Of a stretch of 64,000 nt of DNA, positions 52,723 through 62,136 are shown piece by piece. The notes below the pieces were generated by a model. It did no database searches. It was not told the DNA's origin and saw only the letters and a program-made list of their open reading frames with translations. Numbering within the stretch: the first letter of the stretch is position 1; each line of letters opens with the position of its first letter. The DNA is from Paenibacillus macerans (lineage in GTDB: Bacteria; Bacillota; Bacilli; Paenibacillales; Paenibacillaceae), in contig NZ_JAMBOE010000003.1 of NCBI RefSeq assembly GCF_023715465.1, forward strand, positions 434,001-498,000. The letters run 5' to 3'. The translations under genes were made by a program, and so were the position numbers.

Positions 52723-53607
52723 TTACCCTTTGACAGCTCCTACCGTTAGACCTTTGACAAAATACTTTTGAAGCAAGGGATACAGCAAGACAATCGGGCC
52801 GATCGTCAGCACGGTTGTCGCCATCCGCACGCCATAGGTTGGTGGCGTTACGGCAATGGCTGCGGCGGCGGGAATGAGGTTTCTGGCGGCCTCCATATTG
52901 GATACCATCCGGCGCAGAATCAATTGCAGCGGGAACAGCTTCTCATTATCCACGAACATCAATCCCATAAACCAGTCATTCCAGTAGTTTAGGGCATAAA
53001 AGAGACCGACGGAAGCCAGAATTGGCTTCGAGATCGGTATCATAATTTGAAAGAAAATTCTCATCTCATTCGCTCCGTCAATTCTTGCGGCTTCCTCCAA
53101 TTCCTCGGGAATTGTACGGAAGAAACTGACAAGCAAAAAGACGAGGAACGGCTGGCATAATAATGTTAAAATTAGCACCCAAACGGTATTCTGCAAATGC
53201 AGCCACTGACTGACCACAATATAAAACGGAATGATGCCTCCGGAAAAAAGCATAGGCAAATAGCAAAAAATCAGAAACGGCGTTTGCAGGACATTCCGCT
53301 TGTTGGCCAGAGAATAGCCGAGCATTGCGGAAATGCACAGCGCGCTTAATGCGCCTACGGCGGTGATAAAAATCGTGACCGCATAGCCGCTCAGCAGCAC
53401 ATCCGATTGCAAAACCGCTTTATAAGCGTCCAGCGATAATTTTTGCGGAAATAAAGTATACCCATGTGCAATCAGTTCCCCCTCGTCCGTAAACGATCCG
53501 ATAATCATCAGCAGAAAAGGAAACAGACAAAATAAGGTGAACAATAAAATGAACGTATAGGCAAATACCGTAAAACTCCGATCCGCAGCACTCTGTTTCT
53601 GTCTCAT
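52723..53607 (-). CDS. Carbohydrate ABC transporter permease, LplC type
   Basis: A 294-residue protein with six predicted helices. The EAA loop is EAARIDGANEMRIFFQIMIPISKPILASVGLF, followed by YALNYWNDWFMGLMFV, and the tail reads QKYFVKGLTVGAVKG. This ending is typical of LplC/YtcP permeases for uronic-acid or complex oligosaccharides. It begins ten bases after the LplB-type stop. Confidence 0.94.
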   Translation of the reverse strand: MRQKQSAADRSFTVFAYTFILLFTLFCLFPFLLMIIGSFTDEGELIAHGYTLFPQKLSLDAYKAVLQSDVLLSGYAVTIFITAVGALSALCISAMLGYSLANKRNVLQTPFLIFCYLPMLFSGGIIPFYIVVSQWLHLQNTVWVLILTLLCQPFLVFLLVSFFRTIPEELEEAARIDGANEMRIFFQIMIPISKPILASVGLFYALNYWNDWFMGLMFVDNEKLFPLQLILRRMVSNMEAARNLIPAAAAIAVTPPTYGVRMATTVLTIGPIVLLYPLLQKYFVKGLTVGAVKG

Positions 53608-53616
53608 CGTTACCTC

Positions 53617-54555
53617 CTAGAATAAAGCGGATTCTTTAGACACCCTTCGGGTTACCCAGTTGGCGGCAATGACAAAGATCAGACCCATAACCGACTGGAA
53701 CAGGCCAACCGCCGAAGACATGCCGAAGTCATGCAGCTGTCTCATGGAGCGGAATACGAAGGTGTCGATGACGTCGGTAGTCGGGTACAGCAAGGAATTG
53801 TCTCCAATGATGGCATAGATCATGGCAAAGTCCCCGTTGAAAATCTTGCCTACGGCCAGCAAAGTCATGATCATCACAGTAGGAACGAGCAGCGGCAGCG
53901 TAATGCGCAACACAATCTGCAGCTTAGATGCCCCGTCAATCCGGGCAGCCTCGTACAAATCCTCCGATATGCCGGTAATCGCGGCCAGAAAAATAATCGA
54001 AAGATAACCGGCTCCTTGCCACACGCGGATAACCGTCAGAATGAAAGGCCACAGCTTCGACTCAAACATCCAGTTGACCGGTTCCAAGCCGAAACTTTGC
54101 AGCCAAGTATTGATCATCGGCTCTTCCCCGCCGAATAATGATTGGACAATCATTCCTACCACAATCCAGGACATAAAATAAGGAAGAAAAATGAGAGACT
54201 GCGAAATTCGTTTGAAATACTTATTGCGAATTTCATTGAACATTAGCGCGATTAATACAGCAGCCGCCGTAGTAAACAAAATGAACAGTATGTTCAGCAG
54301 CAGCGTGTTGCGCAGTATGACCCAGAAGTCATCTGAAGTAAAAAAATAGTTGAAGTTTTTAAAACCGACCCATTCGCTTCCCGTAATTCCTTTGGCAAAA
54401 TTATAGTCTTTGAAGGCAATCATAATCCCGTATATGGGAAAATAACTGAACACGAGAAAGAACAGCAGCCCCGGCACGGCCATAGCATAGAGAAAAGGAT
54501 TACGAACAATATGCTTCAGCTTGGGCCGTTTCCTTGCATTAAGTTGATATTGCAT
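53617..54555 (-). CDS. Carbohydrate ABC transporter permease, LplB type
   Basis: A 312-residue protein with six predicted helices. The opening FLVFSYFPIYGIMIAFKDYNFAKGI and the EAA loop EAARIDGASKLQIVLRITLPLLVPTVMI are typical of LplB/YteP. First gene of the five-gene polysaccharide operon, divergent from a membrane AraC regulator 260 bases away. No ATPase gene is present in the operon. Confidence 0.94.
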   Translation of the reverse strand: MQYQLNARKRPKLKHIVRNPFLYAMAVPGLLFFLVFSYFPIYGIMIAFKDYNFAKGITGSEWVGFKNFNYFFTSDDFWVILRNTLLLNILFILFTTAAAVLIALMFNEIRNKYFKRISQSLIFLPYFMSWIVVGMIVQSLFGGEEPMINTWLQSFGLEPVNWMFESKLWPFILTVIRVWQGAGYLSIIFLAAITGISEDLYEAARIDGASKLQIVLRITLPLLVPTVMIMTLLAVGKIFNGDFAMIYAIIGDNSLLYPTTDVIDTFVFRSMRQLHDFGMSSAVGLFQSVMGLIFVIAANWVTRRVSKESALF

Positions 54556-54816
54556 AGGTTTTACTTCCCCCTTTCATCGAAACAGGCAATCGCATCTGCG
54601 TCCCGTTATTTATACCGTTACCTTACCGAGCCCTCACCGCAACGGCAATTCCGGCAAGCTCCGATTTTTCCTGCAAGCGCAGATTTACGAACTTCCCAAA
54701 AACAACACTACCCTCGAAAATAACCGATTCTGCATACGGGAATGCCTGTTATGCTATAATTAATAATCTAAAAAATTATAATAATCAGGAGTTATAATAA
54801 CGGGGGATTCAGAGCA

Positions 54817-57135
54817 ATGAAGTTCAGACTTCCACTTTTCACATCGCTGAAGCGGCATCCTACTTATATGAAACTTATTTTTTATTTTGTCAGTGCAAAC
54901 GTTCTGGTTCTGGCTATATCTTTTGCGCTGCTTTATTGGCAGTCTTCCCAGACGCTTCTGGAAGAGATCGGCGATCATTCCGAATCCTTGCTATTGAACG
55001 GTGCCCGGAACACAGCGCGGTTGATGGAATGGTCTTTGGAATTCAGCTTCTCCTCCAGCGATGATAGTACCCTTAAGGTGAATGCCCTTTCGGATCAATA
55101 CAGCGATTTTGAAACTTATAAGGTATGGAGACGGCTTATCGACATTAAGAACGCCAACCCGTCTATCGATTCGGTATACCTAATCAACGATTACACAAAT
55201 ACTGTAGTAGATTCCAGACTTGGATTGAGTGATGCGGAAGCTTTTTACGACCAGGACATTATTAAGCGCTTGCAGGATCCGGCTACAACGGATCACAGCG
55301 TTCTCATTCCGAGAACCTTGTCCATTCCGCTTGTCGGGATTAAGGCCAAAGAGGTGATTAGCATCGTAAGATTTTACGAAAAAGGCAGTTCCATCTCGGC
55401 TTTCGTTCTGAATATAGATACTGATAATTTAATGACCTTGCTTCAGAACAATTCGAATTATGCGAACAGGTCGGTCACTGTTCTGAATGATCGGGATGAG
55501 ACGGTTTTTAGCAGCATTCCTTTGAATCAGGAACAAATTGCGGAGCTCAGGAGCCAAGGGAATAAGGGCGAAAGCGGATGGAAGCTGTTTCAGCCCCGCA
55601 ATCAGGAAGAGCAACTGATGGTTTATGCAGGCTCCTCCATCAAAGGAATTCAGGATTGGACCTTTATCGAAACTGTACCGAAGTCTGTAATTTTGGGAAA
55701 AATCACTGTTCTTCGCAACACAAGTTTGATCTTGTTCCTCATTCTGTTCGTAGCATCATTGACCGTTATCGTTCTGATTTCCAAACGGGTTTACTCGCCT
55801 ATTCAAGAACTGATCAGCAGAGTGATGCGGCAGCATCAAGCTGAAAAGCCCGGCGAAGGATACAGCGCAAATGAACTTGACTACTTATCCCATGTGTTTA
55901 CAGCCCAACGCAATCAGATTTATGAACTGACCGAGCACTGGCGGCATACTAAAATTCTGGGTAGGGAGCGGTTTTTACGGGATTTTCTGGGGGGCATCTA
56001 CCATACGGCAGAGGAAATATGTTCTCAATTTCAAGAATGGGGAATTGCTCTGCCGGAAGATCAACTGTCGGTGGCCATCTTCCGAATCGACCACTTCTCG
56101 GAATTTACGGAGGCCTACCCGGAGAAGGACCGGCGTCTACTCCGATTTGCAATGTCCAATATTATCCAGGAATCACTGCAATTTTCCAAGCACAAGCTGC
56201 AAACGGTGGACATGGGGAACGATCACGTGGCGGTTGTCTTATCGGCTCCATTGTCCGAAGAATTTGCTGAGAAGCTGCAAGTATCTAAGCAGTTAGTGGA
56301 GCAGTATTTGTCCATCGGCACGACTGTCGCTTGGGGTAGGACGTTACCCAGCCTGACCGACATGCATGAGGTATATATGGAGACGTATGAACTAACGCAC
56401 GAACGGTTCCGATTCGGGCACGGAGCGCTCATCATGAAAGCATGGCTGGCCGACGCGCCAGGAGAACTGTATCATTTGCCTGTGGACAAAGAGCGGCAGA
56501 TCGCTCAGGCTCTTCCCAAGGGTAACGCGGATACAGTTCTGGAAATCATACGCTCAGCCGTGGTCAAGCTGCGGGGACTGCCCTATTTTGAATGTAAAAT
56601 GTCGTTGATTACCTTGTTTATGGACATACGCCGGCTCATGCAGGAGCACTCCAGTCAGCCGCTGCCCCATTCATGGGGGCTGACTTCCATCGAGAATCAG
56701 ATCATACATCAGGAGACGATGGAAAACGTAGTGCCTTGGATGGAAGCGCTTATAACCAAGACGCTTGAAGACATTGAGGCTGCCCGCAGTCTGTCCAAAA
56801 ACGCGGCCCTGATCGAGCAGGCGGACCAGTTCATTGAAGAACATTTAACCGATTCGAACTTGTCCGCAAAAATGCTGGCCGACCATTTGGGTCTGTCCGT
56901 GAACTATTTCCGCAGTTTGTATAAAGCGGAGACAAACCAGTCGGTTACGGAGAAGATATCGGAGAAGCGCCTAAATTACATTTGTCAGGAGTTGCTTGCC
57001 TCCGACTCGCCGATAGAGCCGATCATCCAAAAATACGGATTTTCGTCGCTTAACACGTTTTATTCCATCTTCAAAAAGGTGTATGGAATGACGCCAGCCC
57101 AATATCGGAGGATGCATAAAAATGGGAAATATTGA
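54817..57135 (+). CDS. Membrane-spanning AraC-type one-component regulator
   Basis: A 772-residue protein. Membrane helices at about 19-41 and 303-325 enclose an outside domain of some 260 residues that looks like a Cache sensor. A cytoplasmic middle region (about 340-620) has the degenerate nucleotide-cyclase-like fold of YesN relatives, and the last 100 residues carry two AraC helix-turn-helix motifs (LSAKMLADHLGLSVNYFRSLYKAETNQSV; IEPIIQKYGFSSLNTFYSIFKKVYGMTPAQYRR). It would sense an extracellular sugar and bind DNA without a phosphorelay. Divergent from the LplBC operon, its likely target. GGGGGAT precedes the ATG. Confidence 0.92.
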   Translation: MKFRLPLFTSLKRHPTYMKLIFYFVSANVLVLAISFALLYWQSSQTLLEEIGDHSESLLLNGARNTARLMEWSLEFSFSSSDDSTLKVNALSDQYSDFETYKVWRRLIDIKNANPSIDSVYLINDYTNTVVDSRLGLSDAEAFYDQDIIKRLQDPATTDHSVLIPRTLSIPLVGIKAKEVISIVRFYEKGSSISAFVLNIDTDNLMTLLQNNSNYANRSVTVLNDRDETVFSSIPLNQEQIAELRSQGNKGESGWKLFQPRNQEEQLMVYAGSSIKGIQDWTFIETVPKSVILGKITVLRNTSLILFLILFVASLTVIVLISKRVYSPIQELISRVMRQHQAEKPGEGYSANELDYLSHVFTAQRNQIYELTEHWRHTKILGRERFLRDFLGGIYHTAEEICSQFQEWGIALPEDQLSVAIFRIDHFSEFTEAYPEKDRRLLRFAMSNIIQESLQFSKHKLQTVDMGNDHVAVVLSAPLSEEFAEKLQVSKQLVEQYLSIGTTVAWGRTLPSLTDMHEVYMETYELTHERFRFGHGALIMKAWLADAPGELYHLPVDKERQIAQALPKGNADTVLEIIRSAVVKLRGLPYFECKMSLITLFMDIRRLMQEHSSQPLPHSWGLTSIENQIIHQETMENVVPWMEALITKTLEDIEAARSLSKNAALIEQADQFIEEHLTDSNLSAKMLADHLGLSVNYFRSLYKAETNQSVTEKISEKRLNYICQELLASDSPIEPIIQKYGFSSLNTFYSIFKKVYGMTPAQYRRMHKNGKY

Positions 57136-57374
57136 CATGAAACGCAAGCCTTTCAAGACGCTCATAACCGAGATCAGTGCTTGACGAAATAAATTATGAC
57201 TGACACTATAGTGTTTCGTTTCTTGGCGTTCGTGTCTTGGTGTTCGTGTCTTAGTGTACCGCCTGCTGCCTTTGCACGATTATCCCTTTCGTTCAGAGGC
57301 AGAGGTTGGGAGCCAAGGTAACTGGATAAATAGAAATAAGAAAAAAATAAGGTGGTTTAGGTGAGAATTTCGGC

Positions 57375-57426
57375 TTGATAAGGGAACGTACGTTTGGTAT
57401 AATAAATTAAAACGAACGCACGTTCG
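57375..57426 (+). promoter_or_regulatory. Transposase promoter with two LexA (SOS) boxes (copy 2)
   Basis: -35 TTGATA (57375-57380) and -10 TATAAT (57398-57403) are 17 bases apart. GAACGTACGTTT (57384-57395) fills the spacer and CGAACGCACGTTCG (57413-57426) covers the expected start site. Both fit the Bacillus LexA core GAACRNRYGTTY at every position. A bound repressor would fully close this promoter until DNA damage. Confidence 0.8.
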
Positions 57427-57454
57427 TGAATTCTCGATTCGGAGGCGAGTGAAC

Positions 57455-58357
57455 ATGGAGGTCAATGCAGGAACGGAACTTCAACCATTCAGCAGCCGTT
57501 ATAACAGCGAGCAGGCCTGCATGGAGGCGCTGATCGCGATGAAGTGGCCAAGCGGCTTCGTCTGCCCGCGCTGCGCTCACACCCTATGCAGCCTTCTGAC
57601 TTCCCGGCATATCCCCTTGTTCGAGTGCGGAAAGTGCAAGCATCAAACATCGCCTTTGGTCGGCACGATTTTTGAAGGAACGCATCTCCCCCTGGTGAAG
57701 TGGTTCCAGGCGCTGGAGTTGTTTCTGCTCCCTGACGGCATCTCAGCGTTGCGGCTGCGCCAGGTGATCCGGGTCACCTACAAGACCGCCTGGTTGATGC
57801 TGCACAAAATACGCCACGCCGTCGGGGAATTCGATGCCCAGGAGCTACTCTGCGGAGACGTGAAGGTGAACAGCGATCTGTACGGGTGCGATCCGTCCCG
57901 GTGTCAGTTTTCGCATCCGTATGCCACGGCGGTCGTAGCGGGATGCACGGTCACGGAATCGGGCGAGCCGGAGCAGGTCAAAATCCGCCTGGTGCCTCAT
58001 AAGAGAGGAGACGGACAAAGAGCAAACCGTCACGAACTCGCTGCGTTCATCGACGGGCATGTGGATGCCCGTACATCGGTAGTACAGTCGTTCCCTCTAG
58101 CCTTTCGTCTGTATGCGCCCTTACGGAAAGTGGTGAGAGAGGCGTGGGCATCGCTGAAGAGTACGTATGTAGCCTTGGGACTGAAGCATCTGCAGGCGTA
58201 CCTGAACGAGTATACCGGACGCCGCCGGCTGCGCCTGCCCGGAGCGGAAGAAACGAAGCGGCAGAAGTTGCTGCGCATGTGTGTGGCGATTCCGGCGATC
58301 CCTTACCGCCGGCTGATCGCGCGCCAACTGAACCAGCCCCTTGCGGCGGCAGCCTGA
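57455..58357 (+). CDS. IS1595-family transposase (copy 2)
   Basis: About 300 residues from the ATG at 57455, with GGAGG nine bases upstream; a GTG two codons earlier is possible. Same features as copy 1: zinc ribbon with C-P-R-C and C-G-K-C pairs, helical region, and a core with GDVKVNSDLYG, GHVDARTSVVQS and HLQAYLNEYTGRR. The sequence is intact. The two proteins differ at scattered positions and by a small deletion near the C-terminus, so they are not a recent duplication. Confidence 0.9.
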   Translation: MEVNAGTELQPFSSRYNSEQACMEALIAMKWPSGFVCPRCAHTLCSLLTSRHIPLFECGKCKHQTSPLVGTIFEGTHLPLVKWFQALELFLLPDGISALRLRQVIRVTYKTAWLMLHKIRHAVGEFDAQELLCGDVKVNSDLYGCDPSRCQFSHPYATAVVAGCTVTESGEPEQVKIRLVPHKRGDGQRANRHELAAFIDGHVDARTSVVQSFPLAFRLYAPLRKVVREAWASLKSTYVALGLKHLQAYLNEYTGRRRLRLPGAEETKRQKLLRMCVAIPAIPYRRLIARQLNQPLAAAA

Positions 58358-58792
58358 TCGTGGCGCTTGCACGGTAGGGGGAGTTTGACGAAGATCAACT
58401 TAATGGGTAGGGGTTAGCTTAATGCGGATCGACTTGATTGGTGTGGGTTAGCATGAACAGTGCGGGCGTTGCTGCAGACGGAAGGGTTCCGGCTACAGCA
58501 AAATCACGGTCTTTTCGTTTCCCCCGCATCTTGTCCTTCATCTCCCGTCCGGTCTGCTTCACTTCTCCTAAACCTGCTTCCTTCTCCTAAGATCGTTTTA
58601 AGACCGTCTCATTATCTCAAACCTATCTGTTCCCCACCAAATATTTACTTTTTCCGAGCTTTTTCTGTTTCTCTGCTATATGATCGAACGGGATAATCGT
58701 GCAAAGCGCCCGGGCAGTGGATGTTGATCTGCCGGCCAACCCACCGGCCTTCTATGTTCTCAAGCTTTCATTTAGCCTAGTTGAGCGAAGAT

Positions 58793-59590
58793 CTACATAG
58801 ATTCAAGAAGAGGGCCCGACTCTTTCCATATCATCCACTTGGCTTCAAGCATTTCGGTTGATTTAAGCAACGTGATGGTATAGGCGTCTCTCGCGCGCTC
58901 ATTATGGAGGTCGGAAGTGTGAAATTGCTCGATCTTTTTCCCGTCTTTCATCACTAAAATATCTTGGCACAGTCCGGGAACAAGCGAGAGGTCATGGGTA
59001 ATGAACAGAAGAGACAACCCTTGTTCCTGTTGAATGGACTTAAGCAGCTCTATGATCCGCTGCTGCAACACGATATCAAGGTTCGAGACGATTTCATCAC
59101 AAATCAATAGTTTGGGATGGATGATCAGCGCTTTGGCCAGGCAAGCTCTTTGATACTGGCCTCCACTTAATTTACCCGGCCGGTATCTAAGCAACTCCTC
59201 ACGAAGCCCTACCTTGTCTAAATACTCCAGAACTCTCTTTTTACGTTCCGTTCTGTTCAAGCTTGTAAAGTTCTTTAACGGTTCTTCCAGACACTGAAAC
59301 AAGCTCATCGCCGGGTTTAAGGTTGAGGCTGTATTTTGCAAAACAATCTGAATATCGCGATACCACTTTTTATACGGTTTTATTCCTTTGCGGGGCAGGT
59401 GTTGCCCGTTAAATATGATGTGACCCGAAGTCGGCTGCTTTAAGGCCATAATCAGCTGGGCCAGCGTGGATTTGCCGCTGCCGCTCTCGCCTACGATAGC
59501 GAGGGACCCTCCATCTTCTATCGCAAAATGGATGTCACTTAGAATTTGCTTTCCATTCATTTCTTTGCATAGCTGCACCACTTGAAGCAT
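58793..59590 (-). CDS. ABC ATPase, OppF/CntF/NikE type
   Basis: About 265 residues from the ATG at 59590. Walker A is GESGSGKST, the signature is LSGGQYQRACLAKAL and Walker B is LLICDEIVSNLD. It is somewhat short for OppF, as in nickel and metallophore systems. The gene overlaps the end of the other ATPase gene by 56 bases. Last gene of the five-gene operon beginning at 63737. Confidence 0.9.
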   Translation of the reverse strand: MLQVVQLCKEMNGKQILSDIHFAIEDGGSLAIVGESGSGKSTLAQLIMALKQPTSGHIIFNGQHLPRKGIKPYKKWYRDIQIVLQNTASTLNPAMSLFQCLEEPLKNFTSLNRTERKKRVLEYLDKVGLREELLRYRPGKLSGGQYQRACLAKALIIHPKLLICDEIVSNLDIVLQQRIIELLKSIQQEQGLSLLFITHDLSLVPGLCQDILVMKDGKKIEQFHTSDLHNERARDAYTITLLKSTEMLEAKWMIWKESGPLLESM

Positions 59591-60389
59591 TCGGGCCGGC
59601 ACCTCCTTTGCTAAGGAGCCTTTGCGAGCGATACCTGCATAATTGCTTGGTATATTCATGCTCGGGTTGTCCTAATATTCGCTCCGCGCTCCCCTGTTCT
59701 ATGATTTCCCCGTCACGCATCACACCGATCGTATCCGCAAGATAACCTGCCAGGAGGATATCATGGGTAATAAACAACATACTCATGTTCAACTCCAATA
59801 TTAGATGATGCAATAAGGAGATGACTTCGGCCTGGGTGGTGACATCAAGCGCGCTTGTCGGCTCGTCGGCGATGACGACGTCGGGCTTTAACAGAAGCGC
59901 CATCGCAATCATGACACGTTGATTCATTCCGCCGCTCAGCTCATGAGGATAACTTTTCATCACATGTGCCGTATCTTTTAAGAGCACTTGAGACAACATC
60001 TTTTCCGCTTGTTGCTCAGCCTCATGCCTCGATACCGGTAAATGACTAACCATAAGATCACCTAATTGTCTGCCAATCGGGAGCGCTGGATGCAAGGCTT
60101 GTTCAGGGTGCTGAAAAATGACGCCCACCTGTCTCCCCCTGATTTTGCGCCAGTCCTTTTGGGATAAATGATTCAGGTTTTTGCCGCGCAACAGGACATC
60201 GCCCGACATTTGCAGACCGGCAGGAAGCATTCCTAAAATCGCTTTGCTTGTTAACGTTTTACCACTTCCACTTTCTCCTAATAAGCAGTAAGTCTCCCCT
60301 GGCTTCAAACAAAAACTGCTGTTATGAACCAGCGATTGACCATTTGCGTTTCTAATATTCAGACGTTTTATTTCTACTGCCGCATCCAT
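59535..60389 (-). CDS. ABC ATPase, OppD/CntD/NikD type
   Basis: About 284 residues from the ATG at 60389, which overlaps the permease stop (TAATG). Walker A is GESGSGKTL, the signature LSGGMNQRVMIAMAL and Walker B VVIADEPTSALDV. It lacks the long C-terminal oligopeptide-type extension with an iron-sulfur cluster and instead ends in a short Ser/Asn-rich tail. Pairs with the ATPase encoded downstream to power one importer. Confidence 0.9.
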   Translation of the reverse strand: MDAAVEIKRLNIRNANGQSLVHNSSFCLKPGETYCLLGESGSGKTLTSKAILGMLPAGLQMSGDVLLRGKNLNHLSQKDWRKIRGRQVGVIFQHPEQALHPALPIGRQLGDLMVSHLPVSRHEAEQQAEKMLSQVLLKDTAHVMKSYPHELSGGMNQRVMIAMALLLKPDVVIADEPTSALDVTTQAEVISLLHHLILELNMSMLFITHDILLAGYLADTIGVMRDGEIIEQGSAERILGQPEHEYTKQLCRYRSQRLLSKGGAGPNASSGAAMQRNEWKANSK

Positions 60390-61192
60390 TACTTTCCCCT
60401 CCTGAGCCGCTCGCCAACAATCTGGAACGAACAGGCTGTCAGAAAAATCATCAAACCCGGGAAAAACCCCATCCATGGTGCAACCTGCAAATAATTTTTC
60501 CCATCCAACAACATCACACCCCACTCGGGTGAAGGCGGCTGCGCGCCAATTCCTAAAAAGGATAAACCGGATAAAGTCAAAATGACCTTGCTTACATCCA
60601 AAATCAGCATGGTTCCAAGCTGCGGGGCGATATTCGGGATCATATGCCGGATTATCGTTCTCATACCAAACGATCCGCTTACCCTGCTGGCGATAATATA
60701 CGGCTCCTTTTTCACATCATGGATCAAACCGCGAATTAATCTTACGTACTTGGCCCACCAGGAAAGAATCACCGCGAAATATACATTCTCCATGCCAAAA
60801 CCGAGAAAGCCAACCACCACAATGGTGAGCAGGACATTCGGCAAGGCCGTAAAAATATCCGTCACACTCATCATCAACAGGTCAAGTTTATTCCCCCAAA
60901 AAGCGCTCAGCGCGCCAACGAACAGTCCGATCAACATGACGACGCTGAGAACTATGAAAACAGGGAACACGGAGTCGCTGATCCCGTGAATCACACGGCT
61001 TAGCAAATCTCTTCCCAGATAATCCGTTCCAAACGGATGAGCAAGACTTGGGGGAAGAAGCTTTGCTTGATGATTGGTTTGGAACGGGTCATAAGGTGAA
61101 ATCCATGATGCGCTTAGCCCGGCAATCATAAGAACCACAATAAACAACAAAGCCGTTGTTGGAAGTTTATTCGCCCTGACGAGATTCATCAT
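60389..61192 (-). CDS. ABC permease, OppC/CntC/NikC type
   Basis: About 267 residues from the ATG at 61192, with AGAGG eight bases upstream. Six helices; the family hallmark SPYDPFQTNHQAKLLPPSLAHPFGTDYLGRDLLSRVIHG is near the N-terminus, and the C-terminus holds GLSFLGIGAQPPSPEWGVMLLDGKNYL. Start overlaps the stop of the other permease gene. Nickel and metallophore systems use this type as well as peptide systems. Confidence 0.92.
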   Translation of the reverse strand: MMNLVRANKLPTTALLFIVVLMIAGLSASWISPYDPFQTNHQAKLLPPSLAHPFGTDYLGRDLLSRVIHGISDSVFPVFIVLSVVMLIGLFVGALSAFWGNKLDLLMMSVTDIFTALPNVLLTIVVVGFLGFGMENVYFAVILSWWAKYVRLIRGLIHDVKKEPYIIASRVSGSFGMRTIIRHMIPNIAPQLGTMLILDVSKVILTLSGLSFLGIGAQPPSPEWGVMLLDGKNYLQVAPWMGFFPGLMIFLTACSFQIVGERLRRGK

Positions 61193-62136
61193 AGTTCCCA
61201 CCTCTGTTTGTCAAGATGAACACGCGGATCGGCCACAAAATAAAGGGTATCGGCCACAAAGTTAAACCCAAATATAAAAGCAGCCACTAGCAGCGCACTC
61301 CCCTGAATGACGGGAAAATCACGGCGGTAAATAGCCTCGAGCATATATTTGCTGAACCCCGGAAAACTAAAAATCGTTTCCGTGATGATCGAGGCTCCAA
61401 AAAAGCTGGGCAAGCTGGTCGTGATTAACGTTAAGATCGGGATAAACATGGCCCGGAATAAATAAGCCGGATAAAAGATAGCGGGCCGCAAACCTCTGGC
61501 TTTTGCCGCTTCAATATAGAAGAATTTACTGTATTGCACGGTGTATGAGCGTACCATCCGAATGAAGTAAACGCTTTGGACCAGGGAAATCGCCGTTACC
61601 GGAAGCACATAATGCCGTACGGAAGAGCTTCCGACAACCGGAAGAATCGGCCAGATCACACCAAAAGCATACATCAGCAGAATAGCAAGCCAATATAAGG
61701 GGATCGACAACCCCAAAATGGTTAGCGAATAAACCACACGATCCGCAATCGAGCCCGCATTTAAGCCTAACCAGATTCCCGCCGGTATTGAAACAGACAT
61801 CGTAAGCAAAAAGGAGCCGGCAATCAGTCGGAACGTCGGTTCTAAACGGCTCATGATTTCGTGTAATACCGGTTCGCCGGACATAAACGAATTTCCCAGT
61901 TCCCCTCGGAATATCTGAACAACCCAAGCCATGTATTGCTGAGTAAATGTTTGATCAAGCCCCCATTGCGCCTGCAAATGAGCCACCAATGAGCGCTCCG
62001 GCACCGCCCCGATGTTTAGCAGCATCATCGACGCCGGATCCCCCGGCGCCAGACGCATAAGTGTAAAGACGAACAATGAAAACAGTACAAACGTGAGCAT
62101 TAACATCAACAGACGATGGGTAATGGAACGCAGCAT
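61189..62136 (-). CDS. ABC permease, OppB/CntB/NikB type
   Basis: About 315 residues from the ATG at 62136, overlapping the binding-protein stop (TAATG). Six helices; MLRLAPGDPASMML-like segment near residue 25 (TLMRLAPGDPASMM), RLEPTFRLIAGSFLLTMSVSIPAGIWLG in the middle and FSFPGFSKYMLEAIYRRDFPVIQG near the end are the family marks. Partner of the second permease. Confidence 0.92.
   Translation of the reverse strand: MLRSITHRLLMLMLTFVLFSLFVFTLMRLAPGDPASMMLLNIGAVPERSLVAHLQAQWGLDQTFTQQYMAWVVQIFRGELGNSFMSGEPVLHEIMSRLEPTFRLIAGSFLLTMSVSIPAGIWLGLNAGSIADRVVYSLTILGLSIPLYWLAILLMYAFGVIWPILPVVGSSSVRHYVLPVTAISLVQSVYFIRMVRSYTVQYSKFFYIEAAKARGLRPAIFYPAYLFRAMFIPILTLITTSLPSFFGASIITETIFSFPGFSKYMLEAIYRRDFPVIQGSALLVAAFIFGFNFVADTLYFVADPRVHLDKQRWEL

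Larger units (their letters stand above)
57270..58706 (+). mobile_element. Insertion sequence, IS1595-like, copy 2
   Basis: About 1.44 kb bounded by 25-bp inverted repeats at 57270-57294 and 58682-58706. Read inward, both begin CTTTGCACGATTATCCC and differ at two later positions. It holds one transposase and 350 bases of downstream non-coding sequence. It is in opposite orientation to copy 1, 40 kb away. Eight-base flanks (CCTGCTGC and CGCCCGGG) do not match. Weaker similarity to copy 1 continues outside both ends. Confidence 0.82.
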
